64,000 nt of DNA from DATAGF01 sp963813355 (GCA_963813355.1 CAWEYS010000013.1:206504-270503); one strand, 5' to 3'. Shown: positions 44,153-53,518, counted from the first letter of the stretch. Notes: generated by a model from the letters alone, not told the origin. Program-made: numbers and translations.

Positions 44153-45187
44153 ATGCCGCCCCGCTCGGCCGGGAACCGCCGCACCGGAGGACGCCCATCC
44201 GCCACCGCACGCCGCTCGTCGCCCTGCTCGCCGCCGCGCTCGCGGCTGGCGGCTGCCGGCCCCGCGGCCGCGGCGCTGCCCTACGTGGCGATCGACGCGG
44301 GCCACGGGGGGAGGGACACCGGCGCGGTGGGACCGCTGCCGCCGGGGACGCCGACGGGCCTCACGCCCCGGGCCGACGACCAGGGCCGCACGGTCCTCTA
44401 CGAGAAGGACGTCAACCTCGACATCGCGGTCCGCCTCCAGGCGGTGCTGACCTCGCTGGGCGCGCGGACGCTGATGACGCGCACCACCGACATCGGCGGC
44501 GGCGACCGGGCCTGGCCCTCGACCCGCGCCGACCTGAAGGCGCGCACCGACATCGCCAACGAGGCCCGCGTGAACGTGTTCGTCTCGGTTCACAACAACG
44601 CCCTGCGGGCGACGACGAGCGGCACCGAGACGTTCCACTACTACTACGCGAGCGGCGCCTCGCGCAGCCTCGCGGTGCTGGTCCAGCGGGAGATGGTGGC
44701 CACGCTCGGCCTGCCGGACCGCGGGGTCAAGAGCGCGGGCTTCTACGTCCTGAGGCACACGGTGATGCCGGCGATCCTCACCGAGAGCGCCTTCCTCACC
44801 AACCCGAGCGAGTCGCTGGTGCTGGCCGATCCCGCTGTGCGGCAGCGCATCGCCGAGGCGATCGGCCGGGGCGTCCAGCGCTTCGCCCAGGCGGGCGTCG
44901 CCATCCCGCGGCCCCTCCCGCCGACGATCGGACCGTGGAGGACCAAGCCGAAGCGCATCCCGGTCGGCTACCGCCTGGTCAAGACCGGCCGCTCGAACCC
45001 GGTCGGCCGCGGCGGCTGGCTCGCCGTGCTCGGGCGCTTCACGGCGCCGGCGACGCAGCTCGCGGCGACCATCGGCCCCTGGCGCACCCGGCCGGCGTCG
45101 GTGCCGGACGGCTACCGGCTGGTGAAGACGGGCCGGGCCAACCCGACCGGCCGCGGCGGCTGGCTGGCGGTGCGGGAGGTCGTCTGA
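44153..45187 (+). CDS. N-acetylmuramoyl-L-alanine amidase (Amidase_3) with two C-terminal repeats
   Basis: Zinc amidase cleaving the peptide from MurNAc in peptidoglycan. The catalytic domain starts YVAIDAGHGGRDTGAVGP (zinc His), continues with VLYEKDVNLDIAVRL (zinc Glu), VFVSVHNNAL (second His) and MPAILTESAFLTNPSE (catalytic Glu). The C-terminus carries two 35-residue copies of a GPWRT...GYRLVKTGR...GRGGWLAV unit, about 264-298 and 309-343. The in-frame ATG at 44153 gives no signal peptide; one (TPLVALLAAALAAGG) is readable in another frame from an ATC codon at 44197 behind GGAGGA, so an indel near 44240 is likely. Confidence 0.87.
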   Translation: MPPRSAGNRRTGGRPSATARRSSPCSPPRSRLAAAGPAAAALPYVAIDAGHGGRDTGAVGPLPPGTPTGLTPRADDQGRTVLYEKDVNLDIAVRLQAVLTSLGARTLMTRTTDIGGGDRAWPSTRADLKARTDIANEARVNVFVSVHNNALRATTSGTETFHYYYASGASRSLAVLVQREMVATLGLPDRGVKSAGFYVLRHTVMPAILTESAFLTNPSESLVLADPAVRQRIAEAIGRGVQRFAQAGVAIPRPLPPTIGPWRTKPKRIPVGYRLVKTGRSNPVGRGGWLAVLGRFTAPATQLAATIGPWRTRPASVPDGYRLVKTGRANPTGRGGWLAVREVV

Positions 45188-45206
45188 GCCTGAGGCGCGG
45201 GGCGGG

Positions 45207-45458
45207 TCAGGGGTGCGCGAACCACTCTCCGGCCCGGACGTCGTGGAACACCACCGCCACCCGGCCGGGGTCGAGCACGAGCTCGTAGTAGTGGCGGTCA
45301 ACCGGGCGGTCGGTCCACCAGCGATCCTGGACGAGCCACTCGTCGCGCACCGCGGCCACCGGGCGGCGGCGTCCGCCCAGCACGACGGCCCGCGGGGCGG
45401 CGCCGGGAGCAGCCTCGACCGCCACGGGGCGCGGCGCCCCCAGCGCGCGCAGGCTCAC
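45207..45458 (-). CDS. DUF6504 family protein, coupled to imuB
   Basis: 83-residue protein: VRDEWLVQDRWWTDRPVDRH, then YYELVLDPGRVAVVFHDVRA. The aromatic WxxxxRWWTDRPxxRxYY motif is the hallmark of DUF6504, commonly found next to or fused with ImuB. GTG start in a GTGA overlap with the imuB stop, so it is translated with the mutasome component and belongs to the SOS-controlled unit. Role unknown. Confidence 0.85.
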   Translation of the reverse strand: MSLRALGAPRPVAVEAAPGAAPRAVVLGGRRRPVAAVRDEWLVQDRWWTDRPVDRHYYELVLDPGRVAVVFHDVRAGEWFAHP

Positions 45459-46638
45459 GGCTCGTAGGGGGTCAGGGCCCAGCGGCGCTCGGGAAGGCGC
45501 GACCAGGGCTCGAGCTCCACGGCGCGCAGCATCGCCTCGGGCCCCTGCGCGGCCCGCACCTGGCGGATCGCCTCGCCCGCCCGCGCCCGTCGCTCCTCGG
45601 CGGGGGAGGCGATCGCCGTGAGCTGGTGGCCGGCCACCGTCCCCGACGCGTCGCCGCCGATCCACAGCTCGGCCACCGGCCCGGTGACCGCCCCCAGGTG
45701 CGGGAGGGCGGCCAGGGCGAGCCGCTCGGGGTCGGCCGTCGCCTCGCGCAGGGCGACGTCGCGGATCCACGACCCCCCGTCGGCCAGCCGCGCGCGCAGC
45801 GCCAGCGCCCGCAGGGCCGCCCCGCGGCCGCGCGCCGCCGCCGCGAGCTCGCCCAGCAGCAGCCGGGCGGCGGCCTCGAGCGCGGGGAGGGCGCCCACCG
45901 GCTCGGGGAAGCAGAAGGCGGCGCGCAGCGGCGTCGGCGGACGGCGCGGCCGCGGGGCGCGGCCGGGCTCGCCGCGCGCCAGGCGCCAGGCGCGCAGGCC
46001 GGGGAAGCCCAGGCGGTCGAGCGCCGCCGCGGGGGGAGGGCGGCGATCTGGCCCATCGTGCGCAGCCCCAGGTCGTGGAGCGCCGCCACCAGGTCGGCCG
46101 GCAGGGGCAGCCGCCCGGCGGGCAGCGGGGCCAGGAACTCCGCGACCCCGTCGCCGTCGATGACCAGCGGCCCGCCCCGCGGCGCCTCGCGGGCGGCCTG
46201 GAGGGCGGCGAACAGCGACGGCGCCGCCCCCACGCGGCCGTCGGCGCCCACCGGCAGGGCGGCCCGCACCCGGCGCAGGACCGCGCCCGCCCCGCCGTGC
46301 AGCCGCAGCGTCCCGCGGGCGTCGAACGCCGCCCCGTCGACGCCGATCGGCTCGACCGCGAAGCCGTCGCCCTCGAGGCGCTCGAGGAGCCGCTCCAGGG
46401 CCTCCGCCGCGGCATCGGGGTCGGGCACGACGAGGTCGAGCCGCGGGCAGCGCGCCAGCGCCTCGCCCACCCGCAGCCCGGGCCGCACCCCGGCCTCCTC
46501 GGCCACCGGCGTGCAGAGCCCGATCACCTGCGGCGCCCCCGGCGCCGGCCCCAGAGCGACCGGCGCGTCGAGCGGGCGCCGGGCCTGGAGCAGCGCCACG
46601 AGCAGCGGCAGGCGGGGGACGTGGACGGCGACGATCAT
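45455..46638 (-). CDS. imuB: ImuB-type inactive Y-family polymerase (one frameshift)
   Basis: Mutasome hub protein linking DnaE2 to the beta clamp, about 394 residues. It starts MIVAVHVPRLPLLVALLQAR, where the Y-family catalytic Asp is retained as His/Val-type residues, consistent with ImuB lacking polymerase activity. VGEALARCPRLDLVVPD, LLERLEGDGFAVEPIGVDGA and LGLRTMGQIAALPP follow. A shift near 46035 moves the rest (FPGLRAWRLARGEPGRAPRP to WSRLPERRWALTPYEP) into another frame. LexA box directly before the ATG. imuA is not seen. Confidence 0.88.
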
Positions 46639-46639
46639 A

Positions 46640-46653
46640 CGAACACATGTTCG
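46640..46653 (-). promoter_or_regulatory. LexA (SOS) box of imuB
   Basis: CGAACATGTGTTCG on the minus strand, ending 1 nt before the ATG at 46638. The 14-bp site and its distance to the start match the dnaE2 box almost exactly. Confidence 0.9.
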
Positions 46654-46707
46654 CCCACGGAGCGGACGTCATCAAGGGGCGGGCCTACCCGGCAGTCACG
46701 CGGCCGC

Positions 46708-47370
46708 TCAGGCCCGGGGCTCCCCCCAGCGCTCGTCGTGGACCAGGGTCCGCCAGGGGCGGCGGATCGCGGCCAGCGCCGGCGGGAGCCCCTCCGGGAA
46801 CGCCTCGGGGTAGCCGAGCGGGGTGACCAGCGGCGCCTCGACCTCCGGCGGGCAGGTCCAGCAGGGCGCGGAACTCGTCCTCGACGAACCACTGGAAGAC
46901 GGTCGGCACCGTGCCCAGGCCCTTGGCGCGGGCGGCGACCATGAGGTTCTCGAACATGAAGCCCACCGAGACCATGTCGGCGTCGCGCTCCCAGTCGCCG
47001 CGCGGGTCGGGCGGGTAGGCGTGGCGCGGCACGCGCAGGCCGACGATCCACACCGGCACCTGCGGGTAGGTGCCCAGGACCTCGGCAGCGTAGGCCCGGC
47101 CCCACTCCGCGTGCTCCTCCGGGCGTCGCGCCCTCGGCCGCGGGGCGGGCGATGCGCGAAGTAGAGGCCGCCGCCGCGGATGATCAGGTCGGCGAGCGCC
47201 GCCCGCCGCTCGGGCTCGCTCACCACCACGAGGCTCCAGGCCTGCTGCATGCCGCCGGTGGGGGCGAGCAGCGCGAGCCGCAGGATCTCGTCGAGGTCCT
47301 CGTCGGACACGGGCCGGTCGGTGAACCGGCGCACGCTGCGGCGCTTGCGGATGGCCTCGAGCGCGTCCAT
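46708..47370 (-). CDS. Nitroreductase-family FMN oxidoreductase (two compensating frameshifts)
   Basis: About 220 residues. N-terminal MDALEAIRKRRSVRRFTDRP binds FMN, followed by LRLALLAPTGGMQQAWSLVV. The middle (HAEWGRAYAAEVLGTYPQVP, DMVSVGFMFENLMVAARAKG, LGTVPTVFQWFVEDEFRALL) is in a second frame between about 47120 and 46845, and the end PLGYPEAFPEGLPPALAAIR returns to the first. Such enzymes reduce nitro, quinone or halogenated compounds with NAD(P)H. ATG at 47370. Confidence 0.85.
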   Translation of the reverse strand: MDALEAIRKRRSVRRFTDRPVSDEDLDEILRLALLAPTGGMQQAWSLVVVSEPERRAALADLIIRGGGLYFAHRPPRGRGRDARRSTRSGAGPTLPRSWAPTRRCRCGSSACACRATPTRPTRAATGSATPTWSRWASCSRTSWSPPAPRAWARCRPSSSGSSRTSSAPCWTCPPEVEAPLVTPLGYPEAFPEGLPPALAAIRRPWRTLVHDERWGEPRA

Positions 47371-47443
47371 TGTGTGCTCCTCGTCGCGGGCGGTCCGGGC
47401 CCGAAGACTACGGCCGGGGCGCCGCCGCGGGCGAAGGGGGCTC

Positions 47444-48568
47444 GTGCGGGCATGGGTCGTGGCGGTGGCGGTGGCGCTGGCGTGCGCGGCGCCCGTGCGC
47501 GGCCGCGCCGACCGCCGTGCACGGCTGGCCCGTGCGGGCGCCGGCCGGATCGGTGCACCAGGGGCCGGGAGGCGGGGCGGTCGTGGTCAACCAGAGCGCA
47601 TTCGACCCCTTCGAGTACACGGTCTCGGCGTACCGGCTCGACGGACGGCGCCGGTGGGTGAACCGCCAGCGCGCGGGGTGCGGCAACTGCGACGAGGGTT
47701 TGCAGCCGACGCGGCGGCAGGCGGACGGAACCTACGGGCTCATCGGCGTGACCGGCGACGACTACTGGTCCGTGAGCCAGGCCGGCCGACGGGTCCCCGG
47801 CTGCACCGGCGCCGTGCTGCCCGACGGCACCTGCATCGCGATCGAGTTCCCTCGCGCCCCCCCGAGCTTCGACCCGCACCCCGCCCTCGTCGCGCGGCGC
47901 GGAGGGGCCGTCCTCTGGAGCCTGGCCGAGCCGGACCTCATCTGGAGCCCCGAGTTCGACGTCGCGCCCTTCGTCGTGCGCGACGGGTCGGGGACCGCCT
48001 ACGCGGCCTACGCGCCGGAGACCGACGAGGGCCGCCTGGTGGCGGCCGACGCGGCCACCGGGGGGCTGCGGGCCCGCACGCCCGGGAGCTTCACCATCGT
48101 GGGCGCGACGGAGGACGCCGCGCTGGCCCTTGAGGGCAGCTCGCTCGTGGCCGTGGGCGCCGACGGCGTCCGGCGGTGGTCCACCGCGATCGGGCGGCCG
48201 TTCATCTTCCCGCAGGAGGTGATCGTCGATCGCGCGCGCGAGCGGGCCTACGTGGGCCGGAGGGAGGGGAACCGCTGGCGCACCACCGCGTTCGACACCG
48301 GCGACGGCGGCGTGATCTGGCGGAGCGCGGCGGCCCGCAGCGTGAGGCCGCTGTCGCTCGCCGAGGGCGGGCTCCTGCTCGCCGGCGTCGTGCAGGGGGG
48401 ACGCGGGCGGTCCGCGCGCTCGGGCTCGACGGGCTGCCGCGCTGGACGTTCCGGACGGCCGGCGAGGTCGTCGGCGCCCGCGAGCTCACGGGCCGGACGG
48501 TGGTGGTCTCGACGGATCGCGGAGACGCAACCGGGCCGCTCTGGCGTATCGACCCGTTGCGGCGCTAG
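47444..48568 (+). CDS. Secreted beta-propeller-like protein (two frameshifts)
   Basis: About 375 residues. The signal peptide VRAWVVAVAVALACAAPVRG starts at GTG 47444 behind AAGGGGG; a shift near 47505 leads into the main frame (AVVVNQSAFDPFEYTVSAYR). Repeating units of the PQQ/WD-like kind appear: AYRLDGRRRWVNR, VARRGGAVLWSLAEPDLIWS, VAADAATGGLRARTPGS, VAVGADGVRRWSTAI, TAFDTGDGGVIWRSAA. A second shift near 48398 gives the end (LDGLPRWTFRTAGEVVGARE, PLWRIDPLRR). No catalytic motif; probably a surface ligand-binding or scaffold protein. Confidence 0.75.
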
Positions 48569-48982
48569 GCCTCCGGGTCGGGAGGGCGCCGCGCGGACTT
48601 GAGGGCTGCCCGCCGGGTCTTGTCGGCCAGGCGGCGCTCGCGGGCCGCGCGGGTCGGCCGGGTGCGCCGGCGCGCCGGCGGCTCCGGGCGCGAGGGCCGC
48701 GGCGATCCGCCGCTCCAGGCGCTCGAGGACGATCTCGCGGTTGCGCTCGCGCGAGCGCTCGGCCTGGCTGCTCAGGCGCAGCGGGCGGCGGTCGAGGCCC
48801 AGCCCCTCGGCGAGCCGGGCCGCGAGGCCCTCCGGCAGGTCCGCGACGTCATCCCGCCTCACGGTGAGCACGGCGCGCGTCTCGGCGTGGTCGCGCCGCT
48901 GCCCGCCGGGGCCCGACGACCGCGAGTAGCTCCAGGACGCGCGCTCGGCGATCTGCGCGGCGACCTGAGCGGGGGAGGTCAT
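48565..48982 (-). CDS. ArfB-like peptidyl-tRNA hydrolase/release factor domain protein (one frameshift)
   Basis: About 139 residues. The release-factor catalytic loop is SSGPGGQRRDHAETRAVLTV; in ArfB the usual form is GPGGQxVN. A basic, unstructured tail follows (TRPTRAARERRLADKTRRAA) and, as in ArfB/YaeJ, would enter the empty mRNA channel of stalled ribosomes. A one-base shift near 48690 separates the domain from the tail. ATG overlaps the topoisomerase stop (ATGA). The stop shares CTAG with the convergent propeller gene. Confidence 0.85.
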
Positions 48983-51495
48983 CCCGCCGGCGCGCCCACC
49001 TTCGGCGCCCCCGTCCGCGCCTCCTCGAGGCGGGCGGCGGCCTCCTCGCGCGTCACCTCGTGGCCCTTCTCGCGCTTCCAGATGACGAACCCGCAGCCCG
49101 GGTTCTTGCGGCTCTTCCAGCTCGTGCAGCCGTAGGCGCGGCTGTTCTCGACGATCTGGCCGCCGCAGCCCGGCGTGGGGCAGTCGCCGAGGGGCTCCTT
49201 CGACGCGGCCGGCGCCGCGTTGGTCTCGCCGCGAGCCACCATGCCCCGCGCCGTCTCGGGGTCGACCTCGCCCTTCCGGCCCCGCACCTTCTTCCAGATG
49301 ACGTAGCCGCAGCCGGGCTCCGAGCGGCTCTTCCAGCTCGTGCAGCCGTAGCTCTTGGTGCGCTCCACGATGTCCCCGCCGCAGCCGGGCGTGGGGCAGG
49401 GCCCGATGACCTCGCGCTGGCTCTCGAGATCCTTGCTCGAGCGCCCGGCGGCGATGTGCTCGAGGGCCTCCTCGCGCGTGATCGTGCGCCCGTTCTGCTG
49501 CTTCCAGAGCGTGTAGCCGCAGCCCGGGTCGTCCTTGCCGTGGTACGTGTTGCAGCCGTAGCTCTTGGGGTACTCGACGACCTGGCCCTCGCAGCCCGGG
49601 GTGGGGCACGGGGCGAGGGGCTCGCGGTCGATGCGCAGGTCGCCGCGCTCCTTGTCGGCGAACCAGGCGACCACCTCGCGGGTGAAGCCGTCGATCTCGC
49701 GGCGGAAGTCCTCGGCCTGCTCCTCGCCGCGCTCGATGCGGTTGAGGCGCTGCTCCCACCGGCCGGTCAGCTCGGGCCGGGTGAGGAGGTGGTCGCCGAG
49801 CATCTTCACGAGCCCGACGCCCTTCTCGGTGGCCCGCAGGCTGCGGCCCTCGCGCTCGACGTACTCGGCGTCGACCAGCCGCTCGATGGTGGCCGCCCGG
49901 GTCGCCGGGGTGCCGATGCCGGCGTCCTTCATGGCCTCGGCGGCCTCGTCGTCGTCCACCAGCTTGCCGGCGGTCTCCATGGCCCGGAGGAGCGTTCCCT
50001 CCGAGTAGCGGGCCGGCGGCTTGGTCTGCTTGGCCAGCGCCTCGGCCTCGGCGCAGCGCACCCGCTGGCCGACCGCCAGCGGCGGAAGCGCCTGCTCCTT
50101 CTCCTCGTCGCCCTTCTGGGAGCCCGCGGCCGGGTCCGCTTCCTGGCCGTAGGCCGCCCGCCAGCCGGCCTCGATCAGCACCTTGCCGCGGCTGCGGAAG
50201 AGGTGCTCGCCGACGCGCGTCTCGACGACGGTGCGCTCGAAGCGCGCCGCCGGGTGGAAGACCGCCAGGAAGCGGCGCGCGACCATGTCGTAGACGCGGC
50301 GCTCGTCGCGGTTCAGCCCGGAGAGGTCGTGGTCGCCCTCGGTGGGGATGATGGCGTGGTGGTCCGTGACCTTCGTGTCGTTGACCACGCGGCCCAGGGG
50401 CAGGCGGTCGAGCCCGAGCACGTACCGCGCCGCGTCGGCGTACTCGGGCGCCGCCGCGCCGACGCCGCTGGCCACGCTCTTGAGCTGGCCGGCCATGTCG
50501 CCCGACAGGTAGCGCGAGCTGGTGCGCGGATAGGTCAGGAGCTTGTGCTGGTCGTACAGGGCCTGGGCGGCGCTCAGCGTGCGCGTCGCCGAGAAGCCGT
50601 GGCGGCTGTTGGCCTCGCGCTGCAGGGTCGTGAGGTCGTAGAGGAGGGGCGGCTGCTCGACCTGCGGCTTGACCTCGAGCGACTCGACCACGCCGTCGGC
50701 GCCGCGCGCGGCGGCGGCGATCGCCTCGGCCGGGGCGGCCTCGGTCAGGCGGGTCGTCGAGCCCTCGTGCCAGAGCCCCGTGTAGCCCGCCTCGGAGGAC
50801 GCCTCGAAGCGCGCCTCGACCTCCCAGTAGTCCTGGGGCACGAAGGCGGCGATGGCCAGGTCGCGGTTGACGATCAGCGCCAGCGTGGGCGTCTGGACCC
50901 GCCCCAGGGACAGCACCTTGCGGGCCGAGCCGACCTTCTTCGTGGCCGCGCGGGTCGCGTTCATCCCCACGAGCCAGTCCGCCTCGCTTCGGGCGCGCGC
51001 GGCGGCCTCGAGCGGCCGCATCGCCTCGTCGTCGCGCAGCGCGGCGAAGGCCTCCCTGATGGCGCCCGCGGTCATGGAGCTGAACCAGGCGCGCTTGACC
51101 GGCTTCTCGCGCGCCGCCTTGGGCGCCGTCTCGAGGATGAGCTTGAAGATGAGCTCGCCCTCCCGCCCGGCGTCGCAGGCGTTGACGATCTGGTCGACGT
51201 CCGCGCGCTTCATCAGGGCGTGGAGCGACTTGAGCTGCTTCGCCGCGCGCGCGTCGCGGGGCTGGTAGCGGAAGGTCTCCGGGAGGATGGGCAGGTCCTC
51301 GTAGCGCCACGTCTTGTAGCGGGCGTCGTAGGCCTCCGGGTCGACCTGCTCGACCAGGTGGCCGACGGCGTGGGCGACGATCGCGTCGGGGCCCTCCCAG
51401 TGGTCGCCGGACTTCTTGGCGGCGCTCCCGAACAGGGCCTTCGCGACGTCCTGGGCCACGGAGGGCTTCTCGCAGACGATGAGGGATCGGGACAT
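48979..51495 (-). CDS. topB: Type IA DNA topoisomerase (topoisomerase III-like) with three C-terminal zinc-ribbon-like repeats
   Basis: 838-residue DNA topoisomerase. TOPRIM domain LIVCEKPSVAQDVAKALFG with DAGREGELIF; active-site Tyr in LLTYPRTSSRYLSGDM; GIGTPATRAATIERLVDAEY. From about residue 630 three similar units of about 70 residues follow, each with CPTPGC-x-G, a KSYGC or RAYGC and a PGCGY/F-x-x-WK motif, ending in a helical TREEA-type segment. Bacterial TopB usually decatenates DNA. The triple ribbon resembles the C-terminus of topoisomerase I more than of E. coli TopB. ATG at 51495. Confidence 0.92.
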   Translation of the reverse strand: MSRSLIVCEKPSVAQDVAKALFGSAAKKSGDHWEGPDAIVAHAVGHLVEQVDPEAYDARYKTWRYEDLPILPETFRYQPRDARAAKQLKSLHALMKRADVDQIVNACDAGREGELIFKLILETAPKAAREKPVKRAWFSSMTAGAIREAFAALRDDEAMRPLEAAARARSEADWLVGMNATRAATKKVGSARKVLSLGRVQTPTLALIVNRDLAIAAFVPQDYWEVEARFEASSEAGYTGLWHEGSTTRLTEAAPAEAIAAAARGADGVVESLEVKPQVEQPPLLYDLTTLQREANSRHGFSATRTLSAAQALYDQHKLLTYPRTSSRYLSGDMAGQLKSVASGVGAAAPEYADAARYVLGLDRLPLGRVVNDTKVTDHHAIIPTEGDHDLSGLNRDERRVYDMVARRFLAVFHPAARFERTVVETRVGEHLFRSRGKVLIEAGWRAAYGQEADPAAGSQKGDEEKEQALPPLAVGQRVRCAEAEALAKQTKPPARYSEGTLLRAMETAGKLVDDDEAAEAMKDAGIGTPATRAATIERLVDAEYVEREGRSLRATEKGVGLVKMLGDHLLTRPELTGRWEQRLNRIERGEEQAEDFRREIDGFTREVVAWFADKERGDLRIDREPLAPCPTPGCEGQVVEYPKSYGCNTYHGKDDPGCGYTLWKQQNGRTITREEALEHIAAGRSSKDLESQREVIGPCPTPGCGGDIVERTKSYGCTSWKSRSEPGCGYVIWKKVRGRKGEVDPETARGMVARGETNAAPAASKEPLGDCPTPGCGGQIVENSRAYGCTSWKSRKNPGCGFVIWKREKGHEVTREEAAARLEEARTGAPKVGAPAG

Positions 51496-51553
51496 CGGCG
51501 GAGGAGGTTAGCACCGGCCCCCGCGGGCTCGTCCAGAGCTCCCCGGGCCGGGA

Positions 51554-52440
51554 CTACGGCCCCGAGACGACCTCCTCGACGCGCTCCCAGACCCGCTCGG
51601 GCACCGTCTTGAGCTCGCTCACCGCCTCGTCCAGGGGGACGTCGACGACCCGGTCGCCGCGGAGCGCGGCCATCCGACCGAAGCCCCCCTCGGCGACCAG
51701 CTCGGCGGCCCGCATCCCATAGCGCGTGGCCAGTGCGCGGTCGAAGGCGATGGCCGTCCCGCCCCGCTGGACGTGGCCCAGCACGACCGCTCGCGCCTCG
51801 GCCCCGGTCGCGTCCTCGATGCGCTCGGCGAGGGTCTCGGCCACCCCGGCCTTGGCCAGCTGCGTGTGGCCGAACTCGTCCACCGTGCCCTCCTCGGCCT
51901 CGCCCGGGAGCGTCACCCCCTCGCTGACGACCACGATCGCGTAGCCGCGCCCGCGCTCGCGCCGGCCGCGGATGCGCTCGCAGACCGCCTCGACCGAGGG
52001 CGGCCGCTCGGGGATGAGGATCGCGTGGGCGCCGCCGGCCAGGCCGGACTCGAGGGCGATCCAGCCGGCGTGCCGGCCCATCACCTCGACCACGATGACC
52101 CGGTCGTGCGACTCGGCGGTGGTGTGGAGCCGGTCGATGGCGTCGGACGCGATCTGGACGGCGGTCCAGAACCCGAACGTGTAGTCCGTGCCCGAGAGGT
52201 CGTTGTCGATCGTCTTCGGCACCCCCACGACCGGCAGCCCGAGCTCGCCGTGCAGCCGCCGCGCGACGCCCAGCGTGTCCTCGCCGCCGATCGCCACCAG
52301 CGCGTCCAGGCCGAGGTCGGCGAAGGCCCGGGCGCAGTCCTCGCCGCCGCCGTCCTCCTTGAACGGGTTGGTGCGCGAGCTGCCGAGGATCGTGCCCCCG
52401 CGCGTCAGGATGGGCGCCACGACGTCCCTGTCGAGCGGCG
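51554..52440 (-). CDS. pfkA: 6-phosphofructokinase, 5'-truncated at the contig join
   Basis: Glycolytic phosphofructokinase missing its first ~80 residues. What remains starts TTPLDRDVVAPILTRGGTIL and includes GSSRTNPF, ALVAIGGEDTLGVARRLHGE, VPKTIDNDLSGTDYTFGFWT, VEVMGRHAGWIALESGLAGG and VLGHVQRGGTAIAFDRALAT. The N-terminal ATP/PPi loop (GGDxPGLN) is absent, and upstream sequence is the body of otsA. GGEDTL-type motifs mark the actinobacterial group III enzymes. The gene is complete at its 3' end. Confidence 0.9.
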
Positions 52441-52456
52441 TCGTCTCGCAGACGAG
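52430..52456. other. Join between two unrelated genome segments
   Basis: Reading the minus strand, otsA homology ends with SYMHSS at about 52450 and pfkA homology begins with ETTPLDRD at about 52447-52430. Both genes are cut in their interiors at the same point. A perfect inverted repeat TCGTCT-CGC-AGACGA (52441-52455) sits on the join. Gene content, error density and neighbouring families differ on the two sides. Confidence 0.85.
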
Positions 52457-53505
52457 TGCATGTAGGAGATCGCCGGTGCGGCCGATGCGGCCGTGGTCGC
52501 CGTTGATCCCGCCACGAGGCGCTCGATGTCGTCGCGGAGGATGCGGTACTGCTCGACGCGCTCGCGCGAGGGGGTCGCGACCTGGACGAAGACGGCGTCC
52601 TCCACGTCGAGGTGCCCGTCGCGCACCAGCTCGCCGAAGGCGCGCAGCCGCGAGAAGATGCCCTTGGTGTAGTCGAGGCGGTCGACGCCGAGGAAGATCC
52701 GGCGCGGGTTGCCGAGGGCCTCGCGGATCTCCGCGGCGCGCTGCTCGACGCCCTCGGACCGGGCCAGCTCCTCGAAGCCGGCGGTGTCGATCGAGATCGG
52801 GAACGCCGTGGCCTTCACCGGGCGGCCGTCGGGGAGGTAGATCGTGTCGCGGTGGGTCTTGTGGCCCACCCGGCTGCGCACGAGGCGTACGAAGTTGGCC
52901 GCGGCGCCGGGCAGCTGGAAGCCGATCAGGTCGGCACCGAGCAGGCCCTCGAGGATCTGGCGGCGCCACGGGAGCTGGGAGAAGAGCTCCGCGGGCGGGA
53001 AGGGGATGTGGAGGTAGAAGCCGATCCGGAGGTCCGGTCGCTGCTCGCGCAGCATCTGCGGCACCAGCTGGAGCTGGTAGTCCTGCACCCACACGGTCGC
53101 CCCGTCGGCGGCCACCGCGGCGGCCTTGTCGGCGAAGCGACGGTTGACCTCGACGTAGGACTCCCACCACTCGCGGTGGAACTCCGGCTTGGCGATGACG
53201 TCGTGGTAGAGCGGCCAGAGCGTGCCGTTGGAGAAGCCCTCGTAGAACTCCTCCACCTCCTGGGCGCTCAGCGCCACCGGCACGAGGGAGAGCCCGTCCT
53301 CGACGAACGGCTCGACCTCCTCGTCGTCCGCCGCCCCGGGCCAGCCGATCCAGGCGCCGTCGTTGGCCCGCAGCACCGGCTCGAGCGCGGTCACCAGCCC
53401 GCCGGGGGAGCGGCGCCACGACACGGAGCCGTCGGGCAGGTGGACGCGATCGACGGGCAACCGGTTCGCCACGATCACGAGGTCTGCCTGATGGGCTGGG
53501 CTCAC
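52450..53505 (-). CDS. otsA: Trehalose-6-phosphate synthase, 3'-truncated at the contig join
   Basis: Glycosyltransferase family 20 enzyme making trehalose 6-phosphate from UDP-glucose and glucose 6-phosphate. About 352 of the usual ~470 residues are present: LVIVANRLPVDRV, SPGGLVTALEPVL, DGAWIGWPG, TVWVQDYQLQLVPQMLREQR, GADLIGFQLPGAA, VDRLDYTKGIFSRLRAFGEL. Two compensating shifts lie near 52505 and 52470 around INGDHGRIG, after which PAISYMHSS ends at the join. The C-terminal donor-site half is lost. GTG at 53505 follows TAGGGT by 7 nt. Confidence 0.9.
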
Positions 53506-53512
53506 GTCGGCC

Positions 53513-53518
53513 ACCCTA
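53513..53518 (-). promoter_or_regulatory. -10 element of otsA
   Basis: TAGGGT on the minus strand, 7 nt before the GTG at 53505; no Shine-Dalgarno. Leaderless start predicted. Confidence 0.5.
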
